64,000 nucleotides of DNA from Arthrobacter sunyaminii (GCF_018866305.1 NZ_CP076456.1:2480001-2544000), one strand, 5' to 3'. Positions 17,701 to 27,178 are shown, counted from the stretch's first letter. Translations and numbers: made by a program. The notes: generated from the letters alone by a model not told the origin.

Positions 17701-18624
17701 TCAGCTCGCGAGCAGGATCTCGTACCGGAACTTGACCGAAGGACGCCGGTACTGATCGCCGTCCTCGGTTGGGGTCACATCGAGAAGGTCAATCCAACAC
17801 AATGCGCCGTGCTCACTCAGAAGAAGCACGGCGTCTCCCGGTCTAGCGTCGACTACCCGGCCAGGGATCAAGTAGTCCTCGGCGGCGCCACTGAAGGGTC
17901 GTCCACCACGACTTATCCCGACTGCTTTCACCGGGTCCGAATAGACGGCGACAACGTCCCCACTCCGCTCGGACGCCATGAACCCGAAGCAGTACTCTCC
18001 ATGACCGAGCACGTAGGTTTCCCCGGGTGCCCATTCGTAGTCGAAGAGGATCTCCCCGGTCGGTGCAGGACTATACCAGTTGCCCGGATTGCGCAGCGTA
18101 TCGATCTTTTCAAGTCTGCGCGCGCGAGCCCGGAGCATGGCGACGGTGGTCTCGCTATCGCGGCGGCCAGGAAGTCCCTCAATCCACCGCCAGAGCTCCT
18201 CCACTTGCGCGCTGCCGGGGAACCAACCCTGAGCGGGATCGGCGTTGAAATCGAAACCGCGGGGTTTCTCCTCGGCGAGCCATTTGGGAAGCGTCGTCTT
18301 CGGATTCCCCTTGAAGAGAATGCCAAGCCATCCCTGCGGCTTCGCGGCGAAGACAGACGACAGCCAGCGTGTCTCGACTCCTACCCCAGACGTAGGACTA
18401 TTATCGGCACGCTCCACGTAGTTCTCGTCAACAACCAGAAGGACGCGGTCTGAGTCTGTGGCAAGTCGCATGAAGCCGTTGAGGCTATCCGAGTAGTTAA
18501 CGTCCGCGTCGATAAGGACTTCGTAGCCCACGGCCTTGAGATGCACAGCGAGAAGATTCACCCACTCCCGATGGGCGTTGGACGTCCAAGCATATGAGAT
18601 AAACAGCTTCACAAATTGCTCCAC
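17701..18624 (-). CDS. TIR/SEFIR-domain protein with unknown C-terminal domain
   Basis: 307 residues. VKLFISYAWTSNAHREWVNL, LAVHLKAVGYEVLIDADVNY and RVLLVVDENYVERAD form a TIR (SEFIR-like) fold over residues 4 to about 130; Glu84 in GVGVETRWL is a candidate catalytic glutamate for NAD hydrolysis. Residues about 140-200 are charged and helical (EELWRWIEGLPGRRD, MLRARARRLEKID). The remaining 100 residues (EILFDYEWAPGETYVLGHGE, FGFMASERSGDVVAVYSD) form a beta-rich domain I do not recognise. Bacterial TIR proteins often act in phage defence. No partner such as a ThsA- or CARF-type effector is adjacent. Confidence 0.75.
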   Translation of the reverse strand: MEQFVKLFISYAWTSNAHREWVNLLAVHLKAVGYEVLIDADVNYSDSLNGFMRLATDSDRVLLVVDENYVERADNSPTSGVGVETRWLSSVFAAKPQGWLGILFKGNPKTTLPKWLAEEKPRGFDFNADPAQGWFPGSAQVEELWRWIEGLPGRRDSETTVAMLRARARRLEKIDTLRNPGNWYSPAPTGEILFDYEWAPGETYVLGHGEYCFGFMASERSGDVVAVYSDPVKAVGISRGGRPFSGAAEDYLIPGRVVDARPGDAVLLLSEHGALCWIDLLDVTPTEDGDQYRRPSVKFRYEILLAS

Positions 18625-18711
18625 AGATAATAGGCGACACGGTCCTCACCTGGACTATATGACACTAGATCCGGCGGCACTGTCGCGCAGTCGCGGCGCT
18701 TGAACGTGCGT

Positions 18712-18868
18712 GTACCAAAGCGGGATGCGATCGCTCCAGAATCTCGGCACTCGGGCATCGGCACACGCGGTCAGCCTGCTGTGTAGCGCCCTGGTGCGTG
18801 GACTCGATAGCGGATCTTGCGACTAATCAACGTGCTCATGATGGGCCAGCAGCGTCGTAGCGAAGAGG
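18712..18868 (+). pseudogene. decayed partial copy of the 20868-21191 gene
   Basis: About 155 bases align closely with 21061-21216, the 3' part and downstream flank of the hypothetical gene at 20868: shared stretches include GTACCAA.GCGGGATG, CGGCA.ACGCGGTCAG and CAACGTGCTCATGATGGG. The copy lacks the 5' half and has lost its frame. This is a clear local duplication 2.3 kb apart, including non-coding flank. Confidence 0.75.
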
Positions 18869-18901
18869 ATCGTTCTACGGGAACATCTGGTGTCGGGGCC
18901 G

Positions 18902-19207
18902 CTACTCGTCGTATTCCACGTCAGCGAAGGCTTTGACCTCTGATCGAAGTTGCTCGGCGATACTGGCACCCTCAGCCTTCCAAGCCCGTTCCTTGGCGCG
19001 TGAACTCCAACCGTTTTCATAAATGCTCTCGGCATCCCAAACGTCATACCAGGCGCGAAGTCGGTCAGTTAGGGTTTCTGACAGCCCGAAGTCTGCCGGC
19101 TCCATTCTGTATTTGCTCGGGTGGCCGGGAACGTTGTTCTCCCAAAGTGGCCACCGGTGCCCGTAGTCAGGAAACAGGCGGATGACTCGACGGGCGGGGT
19201 CTGACAT
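18902..19207 (-). CDS. hypothetical protein
   Basis: 101 residues from ATG 19207 (MSDPARRVIRLFPDYGHRWP). The segment VIRLFPDYGHRWPLWEN and LTDRLRAWYDVWD resemble short actinobacterial proteins of unknown function. Acidic C-terminus (FADVEYDE), no membrane helix or signal peptide. Flanked by a duplicated gene fragment and a dispersed repeat. Function not known. Confidence 0.55.
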   Translation of the reverse strand: MSDPARRVIRLFPDYGHRWPLWENNVPGHPSKYRMEPADFGLSETLTDRLRAWYDVWDAESIYENGWSSRAKERAWKAEGASIAEQLRSEVKAFADVEYDE

Positions 19208-19272
19208 GACCAAATACTAGCCCCAAGCGGGCATCCTAATGCCGGCCTTTCCGGTCTTGATCGGACTACCTT

Positions 19273-19286
19273 TAAGCCGATCCCTC
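19273..19286 (+). repeat. dispersed accessory-region repeat, copy 5
   Basis: TAAGCCGATCCCTC followed by TGCGGACCGACG. The GATCCCTC...TGCGG half recurs at 12448-12461 and 20379-20393. Confidence 0.5.
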
Positions 19287-19399
19287 TGCGGACCGACGCA
19301 GCATCCGATGATCCACCAGATTGTGGGCGAGTGAGCCTTCACACGGAACGGCTGACATGATGAGCTGCATCTGCATCTACATCGACTCTGGGGGCAAGC

Positions 19400-19639
19400 A
19401 TGATCAGGAAACCGGTAGCGGTCTCATTTCTCTTTCTACCGGTGAGTATCACGCTCATGATCAGTGGTGGGATTGCCCTTTGGAACGCGGGTGTTGTTGC
19501 AGATGAGAATGATCTGGTCGACAACTTCCATCCTTCCCTGTGGTCCATATTCGGAGTTGGACTCATCGGCTTGCTGATCAGCCTCCCCTGGTTCCTGGGG
19601 ACAGTTGCCAACGCACAGAGGCCGAGTAGGACGCGGTGA
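19400..19639 (+). CDS. small two-helix membrane protein
   Basis: 79 residues, MIRKPVAVSFLFLPVSITLM. Two hydrophobic helices (about 6-30 and 47-68) with an acidic loop ADENDLVDNFHPSLW between and a basic tail (NAQRPSRTR). No family recognised. Divergent from the hypothetical gene at 18902. Confidence 0.5.
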   Translation: MIRKPVAVSFLFLPVSITLMISGGIALWNAGVVADENDLVDNFHPSLWSIFGVGLIGLLISLPWFLGTVANAQRPSRTR

Positions 19640-19741
19640 GGGACCGTTTGTAGCGATGCATGGGAAGGCTGCTGCTAGTCAACTACCGCTGCTACAGCTG
19701 GGGCGCCTCTGCAAAACGGCCGTCTATTGAGATGAGCTCGA

Positions 19742-20329
19742 TCAGGACATGAGCGCTTTGGTAGTTTCAAGTGCTTGAAGAGTGGACTCAATCTGGTCCA
19801 TTGGGCTCTTAAGTTCCTGTCTGATCGCCAGTGCTTTGTGGAAACAAGCTAGGGCATCAATAAAACGGCCCTGATCGAAGTACATCTTGCCAATGTGCTG
19901 CTGTGCGAAAGCGACCATGGTCAGAGCCGCATTCGATGCCTTGTTCTTGTTTGCCTCTGTCTCTGCAGAGGTAAGGGCTGCTAGAAATAAGACTTCTGCC
20001 TCGCTGTAGCGCTCCATCCAGTGCAGGACGTGTGCGAGGCGCAGGGAAGCGGCTACAGCTCCGAAAGGAAGTGGTTGCATCACCTGATGTGCTCCAGTTG
20101 CGCCTTCACGCGTGATTAGCGTCGACCATCCCAGTGCTTCGGCCTCTACCAATCGGCCCGCAATCCTTAACCAGCTAATACGCTCGGCGTCGCCGGATTC
20201 ACCTACTGATTCGAGCTGCGCAATTTTCCTTTCCGCTGCCTCGTCATCGTTACATATCTCCCGAAGGGTGGCCGGGTGTATCGAATAATGTGCCTGGTTC
20301 ACAGAGTCCTTCGCTGGTCCGGTACGCAT
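19742..20329 (-). CDS. TPR-repeat protein
   Basis: 195 residues. SLRLAHVLHWMERYSEAEVL FLAAL and QQHIGKMYFDQGRFIDALAC FHKALAI are tetratricopeptide units; the N-terminal half (ERKIAQLESVGESGDAERIS) is helical as well. Proteins of this size with two or three TPRs usually serve as protein-binding modules. Complete, soluble, ATG start. A weak copy of the dispersed repeat (20378-20395) lies upstream. Partner unknown. Confidence 0.65.
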   Translation of the reverse strand: MRTGPAKDSVNQAHYSIHPATLREICNDDEAAERKIAQLESVGESGDAERISWLRIAGRLVEAEALGWSTLITREGATGAHQVMQPLPFGAVAASLRLAHVLHWMERYSEAEVLFLAALTSAETEANKNKASNAALTMVAFAQQHIGKMYFDQGRFIDALACFHKALAIRQELKSPMDQIESTLQALETTKALMS

Positions 20330-20405
20330 GAATTCTTTTCGGGTGCAGCCTACTCCTGATCCTCCGTCCCACGTATGCGGATCCCTCCCTGCGGTACAAA
20401 CTGAG

Positions 20406-20787
20406 TCAGAGGTGGTCAGGCACTTGCAAGCCGCCGATCATATCGACGAGATCTTCGAGAGGTCCGTAGCACTTCTCCAATTCAGGCAGGTGCTAGAACG
20501 TGCTGGTGGTCTCGAGGTTGTTCATGTCGTCATTCGACGCATGCAGGATCGTCCTCTTACCTTGAACGATCGCTATACCAAGCTCAACATGCGTACTCTT
20601 CCCGCCTGGAAGCAGGATGACGACCACGTCGGCGCTCAGTACTGCATCTTTTTCCTGCTGCCCGATGGAGCGTAGGTCAGCGAGAGTGACTGGATTCCCA
20701 TCGTCTGTGCTCCATGGTCACAGTGCCATATGTCGCTGCAACAATCGAGCCATTTATCGTTGTGACTGACATGGTCGAGATTCTCAT
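20406..20787 (-). pseudogene. nucleoside 2-deoxyribosyltransferase-like gene, broken
   Basis: The central frame reads WSTDDGNPVTLADLRSIGQQ then EKDAVLSADVVVILLPGGKS and THVELGIAIVQGKRTILHAS, the signature of nucleoside 2-deoxyribosyltransferase/DUF4406-like proteins (A-D-x-x-V-x-L-P-G-G ... H-x-E-x-G). After TSTF a TAG (20493-20495) stands where the family has tyrosine, followed by HLPELEKCYGPLEDLVDMIG in frame. A frameshift separates a plausible N-terminus (ATG at 20787). Two lesions, so inactive. Confidence 0.6.
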
Positions 20788-20867
20788 GACAGGGAGTGGC
20801 TGAGGAGTCCCGCGCAGGAGGATCCGTTGCTGTGCGTAAGTGGATGACAACTACATAGGATTTGTGA

Positions 20868-21191
20868 ATGGGCCGTAGACAGCAGCACAGCGTGGAAGTC
20901 ATCCGAGACGAAATAATCGCCGCAGCAGCGGAGCTACGTGCTGTGGCCCGGGCAGAGCAGGACAAGCAACGAATAGAAGTTGCCGACTGGCTCGACGAGC
21001 AATTTATCGATATCGCGGACCCAGGCGTTCTGCTTGAGGCAACGCGATATGCTCTCACCTTGTACCAAGGCGGGATGGGGTCGTTCCAAGATGTCGGCAC
21101 CGCGGCATCGGCGCACGCGGTCAGTCGGCTGCGTAACGCTCTGGTGCGTGGGCTCGATAGCGAAGTTAGCAACTCGTCAACGTGCTCATGA
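20868..21191 (+). CDS. hypothetical protein (parent of the 18712 fragment)
   Basis: 107 residues, MGRRQQHSVEVIRDEIIAAA. Largely helical and charged: ELRAVARAEQDKQRIEVADW, LLEATRYALTLYQGGMGSFQ, AVSRLRNALVRGLDSE. ATG has TAGGA eight bases upstream. No family recognised. A partial duplicate with flank lies at 18712-18868, so this gene once existed in two copies here. Confidence 0.6.
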   Translation: MGRRQQHSVEVIRDEIIAAAAELRAVARAEQDKQRIEVADWLDEQFIDIADPGVLLEATRYALTLYQGGMGSFQDVGTAASAHAVSRLRNALVRGLDSEVSNSSTCS

Positions 21192-21644
21192 TGGGTCGGT
21201 AGCGTTGTGGTGAAGGATCGGCTTGTGCGACCAGAAGCCGGCCATAGGGCTCCACCAACCAAGCCATCCTCCCCTGCAACTGACGACGCGCACCGGATCG
21301 TTGCACTCACACAGCTCTATGAATGGGGCCCTCACAATTACATGCGACCACGCCGGGTGGTTGTGCGCCGTGTCCGCTGGGTAGTGTGAGTCTATGACTA
21401 CCTTCCGCCTCCTGATGCCGCGTGCCCTTGCACGTGTGCTGGCGGCGTACCCGAATCGGTTGCTTCTGACCAAGCGGGCCAGCGGGACCAACGGATGGAT
21501 GAGTTCCTGGGGCACCAACGCGCACGGGGAAACTGCCGGCTGCCCGCCGCCACGTCCCTGACCTGCGTTCGCTCTTCTCTCAATGGAAGGTGTGGATGCC
21601 TCCTGCCCGGCCCGGTCCCTTTCAGCGGAAGAACCTGATTTCTC
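21192..21644. other. intergenic stretch without supported gene
   Basis: 453 bases before nhaA. A 55-codon reading frame (about 21393-21560, MTTFRLLMPRALARVLAAYP) is open but matches nothing I know and has no good ribosome site. The first 25 bases are homologous to flank of the 18712 duplicate. Confidence 0.4.
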
Positions 21645-22925
21645 ATGCCACATTCCACTCCTGCCCTGACTCCAAACCAGCAACCACACTCCATCTGGCG
21701 GGGTGTGCATCAGACCCTGAGCAAAGACACCACCGGCGGTGCGCTCCTGCTGGCTGCAACGATCATCGCCCTGATCCTCGCTAACTCCCCTCTGGCGGAC
21801 ATCTATAACTCAGTCCGGGAGTTCTCCTTCGGCCCGGAATCCCTGCACCTGAACCTGAGCATTGGCGCCTGGGCCGCGGACGGCCTGCTGGCAGTGTTCT
21901 TCTTCGTTGTGGGACTTGAACTCAAGGAAGAGTTTGTAGCCGGCAAACTCAGGGATCCCCGCAGCGCTGTCGTGCCGATCGCCGCAGCCCTGGGCGGTGT
22001 CATCGTCCCGGCTCTTATCTTTGCTCTGATTAATCTGCGCGCAGGACCTGGTGCCCTGGACGGGTGGGCCATCCCGGCGGCAACGGACATCGCCTTTGCA
22101 GTGGCGGTTATAGCTGTCGTGGGCCGGAGTCTTCCTCCTGCCCTGCGGACGTTCCTGCTGACACTGGCCGTCGTCGATGACCTGCTTGCGATCACAATTA
22201 TCGCCGTCTTCTACACCGCAGGCATCCAGATTCTGCCCCTGCTCCTGGCGCTCCTTCCCCTGGCCCTGTTCGCCGTCCTTGTTCAGCGAGGTGTGCGCCG
22301 CTGGTGGATACTCATTCCCCTGGGGATAGCCGTCTGGGCCCTGGTCCATGCCTCAGGGATACACGCAACGGTCGCCGGCGTGCTGCTCGGTTTCATGGTC
22401 CCGGTGATCGCAAAAGGCCCGGCCCAGGTACAGGTTGGAACGGATGCCAAGGGTGAACCACTTGTAGAGGGCCTGGCCGCCCACTTCGCTGACCGGTGGG
22501 CAGTGTTTTCAACCGCGGTTGCGGTACCGGTATTTGCCTTCTTCTCAGCCGGGGTTACGGTCGGAGGTTTCAGTGGACTGGCGGAGTCCCTGCAGAACAG
22601 CATCGCGCTTGGAATTATCGGTGGCCTTGTTCTTGGAAAAGCTATCGGTATTGCCGGCGCCACCTTCCTTCTTACTCGGCTGCCGGGTATCAGCATTGAT
22701 GCCTCGCTGAAGTGGATCGATATTATCGGGCTGGCCTTTGTTGCCGGAATCGGGTTCACGGTGTCTCTTCTGGTTGGAGAGCTCTCCTACGATCCTGCCA
22801 GCAGTGCCTCCAACCATATGAAGGTGGGGGTCATCGTCGGCTCACTGATCTCCGCAGCCGTTGGAGCGGTCATCCTGTTCGTGCGGAACCGGCATTACAG
22901 CACTCTGGCAGGAACCGTGTCTTAA
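21645..22925 (+). CDS. nhaA: Na+/H+ antiporter NhaA
   Basis: 426 residues, about twelve membrane helices. The NhaA signatures are present: [17 protein letters not shown] [35 protein letters not shown] with Asp148, and [16 protein letters not shown] with the ion-binding pair Asp178-Asp179. C-terminal [18 protein letters not shown] is also typical. It exchanges sodium for protons to control cytoplasmic pH and salt. The first 25 residues are a polar cytoplasmic extension. Monocistronic; the 93 bases to the SulP gene 3' end hold nothing else. GC is higher than in the fragments to the left. Confidence 0.93.
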   Translation: MPHSTPALTPNQQPHSIWRGVHQTLSKDTTGGALLLAATIIALILANSPLADIYNSVREFSFGPESLHLNLSIGAWAADGLLAVFFFVVGLELKEEFVAGKLRDPRSAVVPIAAALGGVIVPALIFALINLRAGPGALDGWAIPAATDIAFAVAVIAVVGRSLPPALRTFLLTLAVVDDLLAITIIAVFYTAGIQILPLLLALLPLALFAVLVQRGVRRWWILIPLGIAVWALVHASGIHATVAGVLLGFMVPVIAKGPAQVQVGTDAKGEPLVEGLAAHFADRWAVFSTAVAVPVFAFFSAGVTVGGFSGLAESLQNSIALGIIGGLVLGKAIGIAGATFLLTRLPGISIDASLKWIDIIGLAFVAGIGFTVSLLVGELSYDPASSASNHMKVGVIVGSLISAAVGAVILFVRNRHYSTLAGTVS

Positions 22926-23018
22926 CCGGGCGAGCAGGCCCCGGCCGCGCACCCGAGCGTGATGAGCTCCGTGCTGCTTCAGGATTGTGGCATCCACTGT
23001 CCTGCAGCGCCCCCGGTT

Positions 23019-24575
23019 CTAGTGACCGCCGCCGAGCTTTCCGGCCATGCGGGTGCGCATAAGCACGCTGGCATCGTTCAGCCCGGTGATCTCCACGTGC
23101 TTGCCCTGTCGACGGTATTTCTCCGTGATGGCGTCCAGCGCTGCGATGGTCGAGGCGTCCCAGAGATGTGAGGCGTGCATGTCGACGACGATTCTTTCCG
23201 GGTCGTGGGCGTACTCGAACTGCGTGTACAGGTCGTTGGAGGACGCGAAGAACAGTTCGCCGGTCACCGTGTAGGTAGCGATTTCCTTCCCGTCCCGGTT
23301 CTCGATCGTGCGGTCAACGCTCACGAAGTGAGCCACCCGGTTGGCGAAGAGCACCATTGCAGTGAGCACGCCGACCCCCACACCAATAGCAAGGTTGTGG
23401 GTGGCGACAGTAACCACGACTGTGGCCAGCATGACGATGGTTTCGCTCTTGGGCATCATCTTCAGGGTGGACGGGCGGATGCTGTGCCAGTCGAACGTGG
23501 CGATGGATACGAAGATCATCACGGCCACCAGGGCGGCCATCGGGATCAGGGCCACGACGTCGCCGAGCGCGACGACGAGAATCAGCAGGAACAGGCCGGC
23601 GAGGAAAGTGGAGATCCGGGTACGGGCGCCGGATGCCTTCACGTTGATCATCGTCTGGCCGATCATGGCGCAGCCGCCCATGCCGCCGAAGAACCCGGTG
23701 ATGATGTTCGCTGTTCCCTGGCCCCAGGATTCGCGGGTTTTGTTGGAACGGGTGTCGGTGACGTCATCAACCAGTTTGGCGGTCATCAGCGATTCGAGCA
23801 GCCCGACGAAGGCCATGGCCAGCGCGAAGGGGAAGATGATGCCCAGCGTCTCCAGGGTCAGGGGTACATCGGGGAAGAACAAGGAGGGAAGCGATTCGGG
23901 GAGTTCCCCCTTGTCCCCCACCGTGGGGACGGCCACCGAGGCGAACACGGTAATGAGGGTCAGTACAACGATGGCCACCAGCGGTGCCGGCACTGCGTTG
24001 GTGAGTTTTGGCAGTCCGAAGACGATCAGCAGGCCAAGTGCGGTCAGTGGGTAGACGAGCCAGGGAACACCGAGCAGTTCGGGAACCTGGGACGTGAAAA
24101 TCAGGATCCCCAGGGCGTTGACGAAGCCCACCATGACCGACCGCGGGATGAATCGCATCAGCTTCGCCACTCCGAGCACGCCCAGAATGATCTGGAAGAT
24201 CCCGGCGAGGATGACGGCGGCGATGAAGTAATCGATGCCGTGGCTTTTCACCAGGGGTGCGATGACCAGGGCGATGGCTCCGGTAGCAGCGGAGATCATT
24301 GCGGGGCGTCCGCCTAGGAAAGCGATGGACACGGCCATGGTGAAGGAGGCGAACAGGCCGATCCGCGGGTCCACGCCGGCGATGATGGAGAAGGCAATGG
24401 CTTCGGGGATCAGGGCCAGCGCCACGACCAGGCCGGCCAGGACCTCGGTCTTGAGCAGGCGAGGGTTTTTCAGGGTGAGCAGCACGGACTGCCGTTCTTC
24501 GGGGGTCCGGGTCGGCGCGTGGCCGGCTGTTGCAGTAGCCAAGAGGCTCCGTTCACAGGTCAGGAAGGCAAGCAT
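23019..24575 (-). CDS. SulP family anion transporter with STAS domain
   Basis: 518 residues. The SulP pattern is clear: [76 protein letters not shown], then a C-terminal STAS domain ([40 protein letters not shown]) from about residue 420. SulP carriers import sulfate, bicarbonate or dicarboxylates. The start is uncertain: ATG 24575 or a TTG about 11 codons inside. Divergent from a MerR gene with a strong dyad between. Confidence 0.9.
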   Translation of the reverse strand: MLAFLTCERSLLATATAGHAPTRTPEERQSVLLTLKNPRLLKTEVLAGLVVALALIPEAIAFSIIAGVDPRIGLFASFTMAVSIAFLGGRPAMISAATGAIALVIAPLVKSHGIDYFIAAVILAGIFQIILGVLGVAKLMRFIPRSVMVGFVNALGILIFTSQVPELLGVPWLVYPLTALGLLIVFGLPKLTNAVPAPLVAIVVLTLITVFASVAVPTVGDKGELPESLPSLFFPDVPLTLETLGIIFPFALAMAFVGLLESLMTAKLVDDVTDTRSNKTRESWGQGTANIITGFFGGMGGCAMIGQTMINVKASGARTRISTFLAGLFLLILVVALGDVVALIPMAALVAVMIFVSIATFDWHSIRPSTLKMMPKSETIVMLATVVVTVATHNLAIGVGVGVLTAMVLFANRVAHFVSVDRTIENRDGKEIATYTVTGELFFASSNDLYTQFEYAHDPERIVVDMHASHLWDASTIAALDAITEKYRRQGKHVEITGLNDASVLMRTRMAGKLGGGH

Positions 24576-24657
24576 GGGCCTTCGGTTGTCATAAAAATCC
24601 GGGGAAGCGCGGCGCCGCGCTGAGGCCTTGGAGCGATCGCTTCGTCAAGACGAGGCA

Positions 24658-24683
24658 ACTCTAACCTAACGTAAGGGTAGAGT
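24658..24683. promoter_or_regulatory. MerR-type operator between SulP and MerR genes
   Basis: ACTCTAACCT (24658-24667) and AGGGTAGAGT (24674-24683) form a dyad (9 of 10 pairs) around AACGTA, a layout like operators of MerR proteins that bind between -35 and -10. It is placed to control both divergent genes. Confidence 0.6.
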
Positions 24684-24715
24684 CTAAATCCGCCGGGCAG
24701 TGGAAGGATTGGAAC

Positions 24716-25120
24716 GTGACTGAACTTGAGACGCATTCCGGGAAAGCAAGGACCATGCACATTGGCGAATTGGCTGAAGCAACCGGTCTGTCGCTGCGGA
24801 CGATCCGCCATTACGACGAGGTGGGGCTGCTGCCGGCGACGACGCGCACGGAAGGAGGGTTCCGTTTGTACACTCAGTCCGACCTGGAACGCCTTCTGGT
24901 AATCCGGTCTATGAAGCCGCTGGGCTTTACTTTGGAGGAGATGGCGGAACTGCTGCGCATTGTCGATAATCTGGCCACGTCGGGAGAGCACCCTGACGAG
25001 CGGGACAAGCTCGATGCGTTCATAGCGGAGGCCAAACGCAAGCGGGACAAGCTCGCCCTCAATCTGGCTCGTGCTGAAGAGTTCATAGCCGAGCTGGGCC
25101 TGCGACGAGCAGCAGGCTGA
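24716..25120 (+). CDS. MerR family transcriptional regulator
   Basis: 134 residues from GTG 24716; the domain begins at MHIGELAEATGLSLRTIRHY (ATG 24755 is an alternative start). DEVGLLPATTRTEGGFRLYT completes the winged helix, and a long dimerisation helix with KLDAFIAEAKRKRDKLALNL follows. No cysteine cluster for metal binding is visible, so metal sensing is unlikely. Divergent from the SulP transporter, which it probably regulates. Confidence 0.88.
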   Translation: MTELETHSGKARTMHIGELAEATGLSLRTIRHYDEVGLLPATTRTEGGFRLYTQSDLERLLVIRSMKPLGFTLEEMAELLRIVDNLATSGEHPDERDKLDAFIAEAKRKRDKLALNLARAEEFIAELGLRRAAG

Positions 25121-25488
25121 TCATTGCGTCTGCTGGTCTCCGTACGTGGGCCGCGACGGGTCAAACCTGCATGTCACAAGTGCCGAGCCGGAGGCCCGTG
25201 GGCTCCGGTATGGCATTGAGGGATCGGCCTACGGGCTATGTCATGGGATCAGGGCACGATCCCGGAACTAGGGCGCAGAGTTCTTGTGCGCTGAGAGAAC
25301 GGTAGACGACTGATAAGCCACTGACATTTGATTGCTGAGGAACCGCGCCATTCCCCTGCCGGAGCTCAGGGAATCGCCGAACTGAGCAAATGAATTGAAA
25401 GCATCCGAGACGGTACTTGTGAATGATCCCCCTGCTCTTGTGGAACTATATGGTGACTCCAGCTGTCGCCAACCGGAAGGACGCAGCC
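25121..25488. other. intergenic stretch with hairpin and dispersed repeat
   Basis: 368 bases between the MerR and reductase genes. CCGGAGGCCCGTGGGCTCCGG at 25188-25208 folds into a strong hairpin that may terminate the MerR transcript. GGATCGGCCTACGGG at 25221-25235 is a minus-strand copy of the dispersed repeat, identical over 15 bases to the copy at 3295. No gene seen. Confidence 0.5.
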
Positions 25489-26436
25489 ATGAAAATTGGG
25501 ATTATCGGAGCAGGAGGCGTCGGCGCATACTTCGCCGCCGCCCTGTCCCAGGCCGGTCATGACGTCCATCTCCTCGTCACACCCCGGCACTTGGAACCAA
25601 TAAGGGACAACGGAATCCGTCTCACCACCGGTGATGGGCGGGACGAGCGCATTCCAGTTGCGGGTGTGAACACGGACGCCGCCGTCATTGGGCAGTGCGA
25701 TGCCGTCATCATCGCCTGTAAAGCAGGTTCCGTGGCAGAAGTCATGTCGACGGCCTTTCCCCTTCTGGGCTCAGACACGCCGGTTCTGCCCTTACAGAAC
25801 GGGGTCACGGCAGCCAGCCAAATCACTGCCGCTGCCGGTCCCGGGCATGCCATCGGCGGTCTATGCATGATCATCTCGTACTTGGCTGAGCCAGGGCATG
25901 TGCACCATGTCGGAGGGCAACCAGCCGTCACCCTTGGCGAACTTGACGGCTCACCTTCCGCCCGCACCCGGGAGCTCGCTGATGCATTAACGTCCGCCGG
26001 TATCGCGGCTCGGATTTCGAGAGATATCACCACGGATCTGTGGCGGAAGTTCATGCTCATCACCGCCTATGGAGGCATCGGCGCGCTCTGCCGCCGGAAC
26101 GTCGGTGAAACCCGCTCCCATCCACACACGCGCGCGCTGGTCGAAGATGCCATGCGGGAAGTCGCCGACGTCGGGACCGCTGCCGGCGCGAACCTCACCA
26201 GTGATGACGTGGACATCACCATGGGCCACTACGACGCATTCACACCCGACAGCACGGCGTCGATGCAACGCGATCTCATCGCGGGGCGTCCCTCAGAACT
26301 TGAGGAACAGAACGGCGCAGTCGTCCGGATCGCGGCGGTGCACGGCGTTGCAGTGCCAATTAACAGCACGATATACCGTGCCCTGAGCATCCTCGACACC
26401 ACATCCTCCACAGCAGGAGCCGGCCCGAGCTCGTAA
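25489..26436 (+). CDS. 2-dehydropantoate 2-reductase family protein
   Basis: 315 residues from ATG 25489 (MKIGIIGAGGVGAYFAAALS) with GGAAGGA upstream; the ATG at 25423 adds 22 unlikely residues. The NADP-binding GxGxxG is at residues 7-12, ACKAGSVAEV and LPLQNGVTAASQI are the ApbA/PanE signatures, and the C-terminal domain has DLWRKFMLITAYGGIGALCR with the catalytic lysine, then RPSELEEQNGAVVRIAAVHG. PanE makes pantoate for CoA, but many soil bacteria carry extra paralogues, and the setting gives no pathway link. Confidence 0.88.
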   Translation: MKIGIIGAGGVGAYFAAALSQAGHDVHLLVTPRHLEPIRDNGIRLTTGDGRDERIPVAGVNTDAAVIGQCDAVIIACKAGSVAEVMSTAFPLLGSDTPVLPLQNGVTAASQITAAAGPGHAIGGLCMIISYLAEPGHVHHVGGQPAVTLGELDGSPSARTRELADALTSAGIAARISRDITTDLWRKFMLITAYGGIGALCRRNVGETRSHPHTRALVEDAMREVADVGTAAGANLTSDDVDITMGHYDAFTPDSTASMQRDLIAGRPSELEEQNGAVVRIAAVHGVAVPINSTIYRALSILDTTSSTAGAGPSS

Positions 26437-26536
26437 GAACACTGTTCCGAAAAGCGATCCCTCAGCGGGTCGCCGCCGCTACCACCTGAGCCACCAACAG
26501 TTTGTTGCCTTCCTCCCAGCGCATACACCCCCTAAT

Positions 26537-27154
26537 ATGACCGGGCGGCTTCCTGCTAACGTTCGCGTCGTGGACACCTCATGGCACGTGCCAGCCCCAA
26601 CCAGCGGAGACACGACTTGGACTCAGCTTGCGCAACTAGTCGCAACGAATGACGTTCTGCTGCATGGATCACAGACACCAAACCTTTCACTTCTCGAGCC
26701 TCGGGCGCCCCTCGACTACAGCCTCGACGAGTTCTCAAAAACGACAGCCGTCTATGCGACCGAAGACCCAACCTGGGCTATCGCATACGCCGTCCGCTCA
26801 AGGTCCTGCCGAGGCTTCTTGAATGCCTGCTTCTACCCGGGCGCAGGTGCCGGGGACCCATCCGAGCGGCGTATTTTTGTCTCATTCGCGGCCAATGAGA
26901 ACGGCCAGGCTCCTCTGAAAGCTGGAGTGGTGTACATACTCCCCAGCAGGAGTTTCACCAGGATGCCCAGCTATACGGACCCCATTCTCGGACTAATTAC
27001 CGAGTGCCAGTTTGTCAGCACCGAGCCCGTCCCTGTCATGGCAAAAATCTCAGTGCAACCCGCGAACATGCCGCTCACGCCGTTACTCCACGATTTCGAA
27101 ACTGTTTCCAAGCGCGCATCTCTGAACCCGCTAGGTTTTCCATGGCTCCATTGA
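26537..27154 (+). CDS. hypothetical protein, possible ADP-ribosyltransferase-like fold
   Basis: 205 residues. NDVLLHGSQTPNLSLLEPRA, then TTAVYATEDPTWAIAYAVRS and GVVYILPSRSFTR follow the pattern of a little-studied bacterial family (LLHGS ... AVYAT.D..WA...A). The H-G-S plus A-T-x-D layout is reminiscent of ART/Tpt1-like folds, but no catalytic triad can be proved by eye. Soluble, complete, stands just before the resolvase. A weak dispersed-repeat copy lies before it (26454-26468). Confidence 0.5.
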   Translation: MTGRLPANVRVVDTSWHVPAPTSGDTTWTQLAQLVATNDVLLHGSQTPNLSLLEPRAPLDYSLDEFSKTTAVYATEDPTWAIAYAVRSRSCRGFLNACFYPGAGAGDPSERRIFVSFAANENGQAPLKAGVVYILPSRSFTRMPSYTDPILGLITECQFVSTEPVPVMAKISVQPANMPLTPLLHDFETVSKRASLNPLGFPWLH

Positions 27155-27178
27155 AGGATTGACCTTCCTCAGCGTCTG

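Noticed and set aside
23175..24317. 380-codon open frame on the plus strand
   Set aside because: Antisense to the SulP gene, with a His/Asp/Gly-rich composition typical of a shadow frame.
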